A stretch of 12,202 nucleotides of DNA from Monoraphidium neglectum (taxonomy: Eukaryota > Chlorophyta > Chlorophyceae > Sphaeropleales > Selenastraceae): positions 1 through 12,202 of the forward strand of contig NW_014012771.1 in the NCBI RefSeq assembly GCF_000611645.1, in the 5' to 3' direction. Positions 1-6,516 of the stretch are shown here, in pieces. The notes beneath the pieces were generated by a model. That model saw only the letters and a program-made list of their open reading frames with translations, did no database searches and was not told where the DNA came from. A program made the position numbers and the translations under genes. Within the stretch, counting starts at the first letter, position 1. Each line of letters opens with the position of its first letter.

Positions 1-23
1 GCGCGTCACCAACCGCCGCTCAC

Positions 24-1765
24 CGGCTGGAGCTTGTGCACGTCTGTGTTTTGGAAGATGATGTCATCCTCGGCCAGCAGCTTCCCCTTCACCACCAGCT
101 CCTCGTACCTGCAGATCACATTGTGCGCGGCTGGGTGAGGCGTCCGGGTGACGCCAGGTGACGTCATGTGACATCATGCGGAGCTGTCACAGGAGCAAAG
201 CGACGTGGCGGCCGCCGTGTCAAGCAACCACCAGTCCTGCCCCCTGTGCCGCCGTCGGCGCGCGGTTGACCAGGTTGACCGTGGTCAAGACCTGTCGGGG
301 TAGATGCAGTCGCTGATGTCGGTGTAACGCGCGAGGCTCGCCACCCTGTCGGCGTCGCCCACGTGGGACCCGTCCAGGCGCTCCGCCTCGTGCTCCATCT
401 GGCAGCGGCGGGGTGGTGTGTGCGTGCGCGCGTGTGTGTCTGTTGGGGGAGGGGGTGCCAGGCTGCACTGGCGGCGCGGCGCGGCCGGGCGCCGGGTACC
501 GCCGGGAGGCGCGGAGCGCCATCGAAACCGCACGCTGCCGTGCGGCCGGGCGCCAGGGCGGCTGTCAGGCGGCCATGTGAGATCGCCGGTCGACCTTACT
601 ATGCCAAGACCCACCCAACCCAACCGACGGCCAGCTGCTGTTCGACCAGCATCAATCAAAAACCGCTTCAACGTCGGCCGGACCACTGACATCGCCCCGC
701 AATCCAAATCTCTCGACAATCAGGCGGCTGTTATGAAATGCCACCGCACAACCTAGTGACGTGGGCCGGCCCCCCACCTGGTGGCGGCGTGCCAGGTAGT
801 AGACCCCCACTGTCGCGTGGCCGGGGTGGAGCAGCAGTTCGCCCAGGCTGTCCTTGGCCAGGGTGGTGATGATGCCCGCGACTGGTTTGAGGGGCGGGGG
901 GCCGGCACCACGGGGTGTGAGACTTGGGTTGCGTGAGCAGCAAGGGAGGGTGGGGATCCTGAAAATGGTGTGTGAGAGGAGGTTGCTTTGAGGCGCAGGT
1001 GATGCTTCAAGCATGGGTTCTGGGGCGAGGCCTGACAGTGTGCGTTTTGGGGGGGGGGAGTAATTGCCGCCAGAAATTGTGCCGCACTTTGCAGCTGGTG
1101 GCGGCGCCACCCTCGCGCCCAGGGAATCAGTTGCAATTACCGTCACGACCATCGTGGATCCACAATGACAACTGCAAGGGTTCAGGGGTGTCACAGTGCA
1201 CTCACTCTCTGAAAACGTGTGGGACGCGTCTTCTGCCTTGTCGGCCGCCTTGGACGCCGCCGCCTGCGCTTTGCCGTCCTTGCCGATGCCAACTGCAGTG
1301 GGCGGCAATATGTTGGGATGGCGGGTCAGGGGGCGCCCTCCATGGGCAAGGTGAGACACGTTGGGTTCGTTGGGTGAGCGACAGAGGGTGGAGGAAGATG
1401 CGATGAATGGAAAAAACAAAGCAGTCAGGTGCCTGGCTGCCCCGCAGTTCGCAGGGGCAGCAGCAAGATCAGGTGCCCAGCAGCTGCCACGGCTGCAGGC
1501 TGGTGGTCAGGCGCGCAGCTGCCACCTCGACCTTCCTTCCCACATCCATCCGCATGCAAGGCCGCTGGCGCTCCTGCAAGGGAAAGGCATATTGCCTGCA
1601 TCCCGACGCACCCTTGGCGAGCGCCCCGCCGACCGCCTCAAACAGCGAGCGCATGAAGCCCTTGTCGTCACCAGCGGGCTGCTCGGGCGCCGCGGCCGCA
1701 GCTGGCACCTCCGCTTTGTCCCCCGGGGACTGTTCGTTTGGCTGTTTGGGTGCCGTTGCTGTCAT
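24..1765 (-). CDS. Five 5' exons of a partial gene, possibly a class-3 (DAG lipase-like) lipase
   Basis: Exons on the minus strand are 1765-1612, 1292-1206, 881-778, 398-292 and 108-24; a GTGAGC donor at 23 shows the gene continues outside the window. The phases agree at every junction (1, 1, 0, 2, 0), giving 179 residues. The start is the first ATG after an in-frame TAA about 20 codons upstream, in an AACATG context. Residues 1-35 are Ala/Pro/Gln-rich and look disordered. Residues 36-80 hold a Phe-Met-Arg segment and a Lys/Ala helix. Residues 82-115 (IAGIITTLAKDSLGELL, VGVYYLARRHQ) and 116-179 (LARYTDISDCIY, LLAEDDIIFQN) are well-formed helical sequence. A tyrosine-rich helix followed by a segment ending in KLQP resembles the region before the IRGT strand of class-3 lipases, but the catalytic GxSxG would lie beyond the window. 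The gene structure is strong; the lipase call is only a resemblance. The fourth intron has an unusual GTCTTG donor. Confidence 0.75.
148..177. repeat. Three tandem decamers containing a TGACGTCA palindrome
   Basis: GTGACGCCAG, GTGACGTCAT and GTGACATCAT follow each other without a gap inside the fourth intron of the leftmost gene. The middle copy contains the perfect palindrome TGACGTCA at 159-166, the classic bZIP/CREB-type site. It could be an intronic regulatory cluster or a short chance tandem duplication; nothing else nearby decides between them. Confidence 0.45.
416..439. repeat. Alternating purine-pyrimidine (GT/GC) tract in an intron
   Basis: Twenty-four bases alternate strictly between G and T or C in the third intron (777-399) of the leftmost gene, close to its acceptor. 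On the gene's own strand the tract is C/A, just upstream of the acceptor CAG. Such tracts can adopt left-handed Z-DNA. A G-rich stretch follows directly. Confidence 0.6.
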
Positions 1766-2477
1766 GTTGCTGTTGCCGGTGCGCGAATGCGCGCTCAGAT
1801 CAAGACGGGAGCTGGCTGGTTACACGTTTGCGCCACACGATCAACACGACAATTTCCTTGAAGGGTGCGTGCGCGTGTAATTGCCCTGAAGTTGAGCCAC
1901 AAGAAAGGACGGTTACGGTGACACCGATGATGCTTCGAAATGCTGTTCTTCGTTCATTCGTGTTGCACTGGCCCAATCGTAAGTCTTTGCTGCTTAACAA
2001 CAGGATGCAGAGCACTGATCCGCATGTCCGGGGCGATTACACGCTCTCGCTGCACGAATCTGTGGGGGCACACAGTGACGCTGCTAGCCCAGGCGAGCCG
2101 CATGGCGAGACTCATGTCTTATCCCCGGCTGTGACAAGGCTGCCACCCACGCCGAAACACACAGCTTCCGTGTCTGACATGCAAATGGACTGTTCTACCT
2201 GAGAGGTGTGTATGCTCAGGCGCTGATGGCCAGCTCCCATGCCCTTGCTTGATGTCACCAGCTGTATACACGGGGAGCTTGCCATGCGGCGCCTGGCCCC
2301 CACACCGCAACCCTCTTCGCGGCACCGCCGTGCAGACTTTGAGAGTGTTGCCAACCCTGAATTCAAATTGCCTGGAAACAGACATGCAGCACAGTCATGG
2401 CGAGCGGTCACCACGATTGGGGGCATTGGCTGATTTTGGCCGTTGATGTGGTCAGCTGCACACAACGCCTCAGTCGC
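1766..2477. other. Intergenic region between two tandem minus-strand genes
   Basis: This stretch separates the 3' end of the OPR gene from the start of the leftmost gene, both on the minus strand. It should hold the OPR 3' untranslated region and the promoter and leader of the leftmost gene. A minus-strand TGTAA, the usual green-algal polyadenylation signal, lies at 2041-2037; another at 1824-1820 falls just upstream of the next gene's ATG and is less likely to serve the OPR gene. Short open frames here show no recognisable protein character. No RNA gene was seen. Confidence 0.5.
2037..2041 (-). terminator. Candidate polyadenylation signal (TGTAA) for the OPR gene
   Basis: TGTAA reads on the minus strand, about 790 bases past the in-frame TAG of the OPR gene and about 440 past the next stop in the same frame. 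TGTAA is the established poly(A) signal of many green algae, normally 10-25 bases before the cleavage site. A five-base motif is common by chance, so this is weak. Confidence 0.3.
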
Positions 2478-2707
2478 CTACAACAGCGGCCATGAAACAG
2501 AGGAGCGGCCTAAATTTGTCACAAAGGGGACGTAAAAGAAGAAGTTTCTATCGGTTTTAGTGATGGGCATGATCACAGCACAGTAGAGTACGGTAGCAAT
2601 TATAATGCTGAGCCTCAGCGAGGCATGCTGAAAATGCTTACTCTCAGCATCCAACCATGGAGAGTGCCTCTGCTCATACGTTTTAAAAAGCTGCCGCTGC
2701 TGGGCTG

Positions 2708-2763
<56 letters not shown>

Positions 2764-2831
2764 GTCGTCAACGCCTCCACCAGCTGCTGTGCCTGCTGCT
2801 CTGGCGGCCGCAGCCCCATGATGGGGGCCGC
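2478..2831 (-). other. Open continuation of the OPR frame past the TAG: repeat, polyQ and tail
   Basis: After the TAG at 2834-2832 the same frame stays open for 117 codons, to a stop at 2480-2478. The first part (AAPIMGLRPPEQQAQQLVEAL) is an unmistakable OPR unit in register with the array, so it was coding recently or still is. It runs into two Thr and 18 Gln codons, then AAQQRQLFKTYEQ and about 60 residues in visibly lower-GC sequence with a hydrophobic stretch. The last part looks like ordinary 3' flanking sequence rather than protein. If the TAG were read through or absent, the protein would be about 719 residues instead of 601. A donor-like GTATGAG just after the polyQ could instead lead to another exon. 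Confidence 0.6.
2709..2762. repeat. Perfect 18-unit CTG/CAG trinucleotide repeat
   Basis: Eighteen uninterrupted CTG units on the plus strand read as CAG (Gln) in the OPR frame. They sit where a normal repeat has its own Gln pair (EAL-TQQRQ), so the tract probably grew from those codons. Perfect triplet runs of this length are prone to slippage, so length variation between strains is expected. It lies downstream of the in-frame TAG and therefore may now be untranslated. Confidence 0.9.
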
Positions 2832-3830
2832 CTACAGCGTGCTAACAAGCACCTGCTGGCTGCCTGCCTGCCGCAGCTCTGCCAACACCTCCACCAGCTG
2901 CTGTGCCTGCTGCTGGGGCAGCCGCAGCCCCAACGTGGCCGCCGCCCAGAGCGTGCTGGACAAGTTCTGCGAGTTGGCTGCATGCCGCTGCTGCACCAAC
3001 GCGTCCACCAGCTGCTGCACCTGCTGTGCTGGGAGCGGCAGCCGCATGATGGCCGCCGCCCACAGCGTGTTGGACAAGTTCTGCGGGTTGGCTGCATGCC
3101 GCTGCTGCACCAACGCCTCCACCAGCTGCAGTGCCTGATGCTCTGGCAGCCGCAGCCCCATGGTGGCCGCCGCCCACAGCGTGTTGGACAGCTCCTGCGG
3201 CTTGGCTGCCTGCCGCCGCTGCACCAACGACTCCACCAGATGCAGTGCCTCCTGCTTTGGCAGCAGCAGCCCCATGGTTGCCGCTGCCCACAGCGTGTTA
3301 GACAGGGCCTGCGGCTTGGCTGCACGCCGCTGCTGCGTCAACGCCTCCACCAGCTGCTGCAGCTGTTCAAATGGCAGCAGCAGCCCCAACGTGGCCGCCG
3401 CCCACAGCGTGTTGGACAGGGCCTGTGGCTTGGCTGCCTGCCGCTGCTGTGTCAACGCCTCCACCAGCTGCAGTGCCTGCTGCTTTGGCAGCGGCAGCCG
3501 CATGGTGGCTGCCGCCCATAGTGTGCTGGACAGCTCCTGCGGCTTGGCTGCCTGCCGCTGCTGCACCAATGCCTCCACCAGCTGGAGTGCCTGCTGCTCT
3601 GGTAGCCGCAGCCCCATGGTGGCCGCCGCCCACAGCGTGTTGGACAGCTCCTGCGGCTTGGCTGCATGCCGCCGCTGCACCAATGCCTCCACTAGCTGCA
3701 GTGCCTGCTGCTCTGGCAGCAGCAACCCCATGGCGGCCGCCGCCCACAGCGTGTTGGACAGCTCCTGCGGCTTGGCTGCATGCTGCTGCTGCGTCAACGC
3801 CTCCACCAGCTGCAGTGCCTGCTGCTTGTT
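2763..3830 (-). repeat. 114-bp tandem repeat array encoding 38-residue OPR units
   Basis: Trp codons of successive units lie exactly 114 bases apart (codon starts 3746, 3632, 3518, 3404, 3290, 3176, 3062, 2948), with the TAG at 2834 in the ninth place. Units share the pattern LPEQQALQLVEAL-(V/T)QQRQAAKPQ-ELSNTLWAAATMG and differ at few positions, at DNA as well as protein level, which suggests recent duplication or gene conversion. A more diverged unit with Tyr for Trp lies upstream (3869-3867), offset by 41 instead of 38 residues. Confidence 0.92.
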
Positions 3831-4827
3831 GATGCTATACTCCAACTTTGACAGCAAAGCGGCTGCATACAGTGCGTTCGACAGGTGCTGCGGGTCGGCG
3901 TCCGCTGCCGCGGCGGCAAGGCGCTCCAGGCACTCGTCAAGCAACGGTGCCTCTACAAACGCCGCTTTGCTGCATGACCACAAAATGCTCGCGAGCCTGC
4001 GAGTCCCGCAGTCAGCGAGCTGCGGCTGCAGCCGTGCCCACAGCCGCAGCATGAGCGGATGGAAATCCCTGGGTTGCTTGCCCTGGTCGCGGATCAGGTG
4101 CGCCGATCGCTTGAACGACGTCGCGATGTGGAAGGCATTGAAGGCGTCGCCATTCCGCTGCTCCAGGTTCACCAGCTGCTGCAGGCTCGCGGCTCGGTCG
4201 ATCAATGTGGTCAGGAACTTGACGCTGGGGGCCTGCGTAGTTGCATGAGAATTGGGTGGGACAGCACCGTCGGAGGATGCTGACGGGTGATCACAACACA
4301 AAAACCAGAACCGCAGAAGGAGACAGCATCGGTAGGACTCCTGGTCTTTACCCGACAGCACCCAGTCCAGTGTATCTTAGCTGCGTCGCTGCTGGACACA
4401 GGGCGGCATTAAAAAACCTCACCTTGCGCTGGCTCCACGGAGCTGCTTGTGAGGACCCACGCTGTGCGCCGCCACCGCCGCCGCCGCCTCTTGAGCCGAC
4501 ATCGATGCGGCCACTGCTCATGAAACCCTTGCCGCTGCGGGCACTGGTGCTCCCCCTAAAGCTGCTGTTTGTGCTGCTGGCTGCGCCTTGGCTCTCGCCG
4601 CCGCTGCTGCTGCCGTCCTCGCTGCCCTTGGAGGCCTCCGCATCACCGCTTCCACTGACCTGTGCCAGATGCGTATCCCCTGCTGCTGCAGGCTGCGCAG
4701 TGTGCAAAGAAATGGAACCCTGCGGCAGCCACGCCTGGTGCTGCGGCTGTTGATGCAGCAGCTGCAGAGCGCACGTCGCCAGCCTGCCCCAAAGACCGGG
4801 AGAAGCTCGGAACCCTGTGAGCAGCAT
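2832..4827 (-). CDS. Octotricopeptide-repeat (OPR) protein, organelle-targeted, ending at a TAG inside the array
   Basis: Exon 1 is 4827-4423 and exon 2 is 4232-2832; the intron (4422-4233, GTGAGG to CGCAG) is phase 0. The ATG is the first after an in-frame TAG seven codons upstream. The product has 601 residues. Residues 1-40 (Arg, Leu, Ala, Gln; no acidic residue) look like an organelle transit peptide, followed by a Ser/Gly/Ala linker with a Gly run. From residue 136 comes the usual OPR lead-in (FLTTLIDRAASLQQL, GDAFNAFHIATSF), then SILW and NALY repeats, then eight 38-residue units of NTLWAAATMG type. OPR proteins are helical-repeat RNA-binding factors that act on specific chloroplast or mitochondrial transcripts in maturation, stability or translation. 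No RAP domain is present. The final Trp position is TAG in place of TGG, so this may be a truncated allele. The gene is divergent from the CX9C gene. Confidence 0.9.
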
Positions 4828-5249
4828 TTCCAGGGGTTTAAGAGTCTACTCAACAACGCAAAGCGCCAAGAGCCATGCACATGTGTGCTGTCGGAGGTGC
4901 ATCACGACGACCGCCAGGCGGTGCCGCAGACACCCCCTGCCTGGCGGCGGCTTCGCACCCACTGCACTCACCGCAGCTGCTGCCCCCGCAGCAGGCACAT
5001 CTGGACGAGCTCGAGCACCTTGAAAGCACCGCACTCGCTGGTTTGCATACGGTACTAGACGCGATCTTGAGCAGCGAGTCCTTCATTCTTCGCGGGCGGC
5101 CACCGTCTGTGATTTATCCTTGCTTGAACAACTTCTGCCGTACTTACAGCAGGATCTGTCTAGCCACCGGTTGTTGGCCTTGTCTGGAGGGTGACGGTCA
5201 CAGCGGCACGCGCACGGGACAGCGCGCCGCAGAAGCAGCGCTCACAGCC
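4828..5249. promoter_or_regulatory. Shared 5' region between divergent OPR and CX9C genes
   Basis: These 422 bases separate the minus-strand OPR start from the plus-strand CX9C start and must contain both leaders and promoters. No clear TATA box was found on either strand; an AT-richer patch near 5080-5150 (gatttatcc, gtacttacag) is the only candidate core region. A plus-strand frame is open from an ATG at 4875 into the CX9C exon, but its sequence has no recognisable character. Shared control of two organelle-related genes is possible but not shown. Confidence 0.45.
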
Positions 5250-5812
5250 ATGGCGGAGTCCCATGCCGATGCGCCGCCCGCCGCGGACGCGTCCACCAGC
5301 GGCCGCGTGTCTCAGCGGGACCTGCCGCTGAAGCCCGGGTACTACAACAAGCGCGACGACACCGTGCCGTGCGGCGCGCTGAACGTTAAGGTGAGCGGCT
5401 CTGTGCCCAGGCCGCATCGGCGGCGCCGCAGGATCGCACATCCCGTGACCAGAGGGGATCAAATGGCAATCTGGCAGTCCGATCCGAAGTGCCCAAATGC
5501 AGGTGTCAGCATAGTCACGTCGCCTCCACTCTCGCGCGCACCGCTGGTCAACCTGTGCAGCTGCTGAGGTGTTATAAGGATGCGAGCGCCTTTTCGTACG
5601 GCCCCTGCAAGCCCGAATACGAAGAGTTCTGGGAGTGCATGCGCCACCATCGGCCGCCGCACAAGGAGGTGAAGGAGGGCGCGTTCATGGATTATGTGAA
5701 GAGCGAGGGGTGGCCCTGGTTGACCTCGCAGGCGCGCCAGCTGAAAGAGACGGTGCTGGGTGGTGGGAGCGCCGGCGCCAGCGGCGGCGGCGGCGGCGCT
5801 GAGCGTGCGTGA
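5250..5812 (+). CDS. Twin-CX9C (CHCH domain) mitochondrial-type protein, 130 aa
   Basis: Exon 1 is 5250-5390 and exon 2 is 5561-5812, joined across a 170-base phase-0 intron (GTGAGC to TGCAG). Splicing gives Cys41, Cys51, Cys63 and Cys73, spaced C-X9-C-X11-C-X9-C, the signature of the CHCH fold: a helical hairpin held by two disulfides and imported into the mitochondrial intermembrane space by Mia40/Erv1. The first pair is split by the intron, which strongly supports the junction. A conserved-looking tail (FMDYVKSEGWPW) follows, then a Gly/Ser run. The start ATG is in a GCCATGG context, a strong eukaryotic start; an in-frame ATG at 4875 would add 125 residues and is unlikely. Family members include cytochrome oxidase assembly factors, complex I subunits and mitoribosome proteins; I cannot assign which. 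Confidence 0.87.
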
Positions 5813-6516
5813 GGGCGCAAGTTGGAGGACGTCGCGATGTGGTTTGCTTGGCCGTTGGGAGTGGCGAACGCGGCTGCGTTTTTTGGAGTGCTGGGTTATG
5901 CAGCAGACGCTGTCGAGGCAAGTTCCGCGCCCCTGTCAAGGGTGTTTATACTTGTCATCTTGGTCAGGCGTCGTTGTTATTGCAGAATTGTTACATAATC
6001 TTTTGTCAAATGTGCTGACAGTGAGAACCTGTGATGGTGTGCAAACAATTTTGATGTTGTGTGTGCCCCTTTTTTGCAACCACATGCATGGCGGCGGGTG
6101 CAACAATGCAGCCGCAGTACAGCGTGCACGGTTTTGCAGCTATCTGGCAGCAGGTGATGCAGCCACAGCACAGTAGTGGTTCTCGGCTGGCTTATCGCCA
6201 AGCTGAGCATGAATGCAGCAAAGCAATTGTATGCACCTGACAGACTTGACCAAAGTGGACAAGTTCTTGAAGCACATCGGGCAAGCAGGCAGGACAGTCC
6301 TTGGTTTCAGAAGCCTGTGCGCTGGCGCCCGCAGAGGGCAGGGTCGCAGCAACTCACTCAGGCCCGCCGCCGAGCTGGCGCAGCCACCCTGCCTTGTGCG
6401 TGTGCACCCCCCTGAGCCAAATCATTCAGGATCAGAATCAAACACTACAGCGGCCCCGCAGCACTTATCCCTGAGTCAAGGCACCCAAGGCCGAGCCTTT
6501 GCGCCATACAGCACCT
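5813..6516. other. Intergenic region between convergent CX9C and HAD genes
   Basis: Both neighbouring genes end here, so it should hold two 3' untranslated regions. On the minus strand a TGTAA lies at 5995-5991, about 520 bases past the HAD stop. I saw no plus-strand TGTAA for the CX9C gene, whose poly(A) signal is therefore unknown. Base composition falls towards AT around 5940-6070. Short open frames here look random. No RNA gene or repeat was seen. Confidence 0.5.
5991..5995 (-). terminator. Candidate polyadenylation signal (TGTAA) for the HAD phosphatase gene
   Basis: TGTAA on the minus strand, in the AT-richer part of the convergent intergenic region, is the first such motif I found downstream of the HAD stop codon. 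If used, the HAD transcript would run to within about 180 bases of the CX9C stop, so the two 3' ends would probably overlap. Confidence 0.3.

Noticed and set aside
652..1419. Continuous 255-residue minus-strand frame as a single exon
   Set aside because: Only two stretches (1292-1206 and 881-778) have protein character; the rest is intron with good donor and acceptor sites.
2500..2600. Hydrophobic segment past the polyQ (LSIIIATVLYCAVIMPI) as a membrane anchor of the OPR protein
   Set aside because: It lies after the in-frame TAG in lower-GC sequence typical of non-coding DNA; probably fortuitous.
2625..3521. Plus-strand frame with a long polyLeu run, looking like a membrane protein
   Set aside because: The Leu run is the CTG tract read in sense, and the rest is antisense OPR sequence with Gln/His/Leu bias.
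2763..3830. Regular repeats considered as a CRISPR array
   Set aside because: The 114-base units are contiguous, without unique spacers, and encode an in-frame protein repeat in a eukaryotic gene.
3160..4248. Long plus-strand frame (362 residues, Ala/Ser/Cys-rich repeats)
   Set aside because: It is the antisense of the OPR array; the 114-base period keeps several frames open on both strands. The minus strand gives the recognisable OPR motif.
4875..5249. N-terminal extension of the CX9C protein from an upstream ATG
   Set aside because: The frame is open but has no domain or targeting character; the ATG at 5250 has a far better context and gives a typical CHCH protein size.
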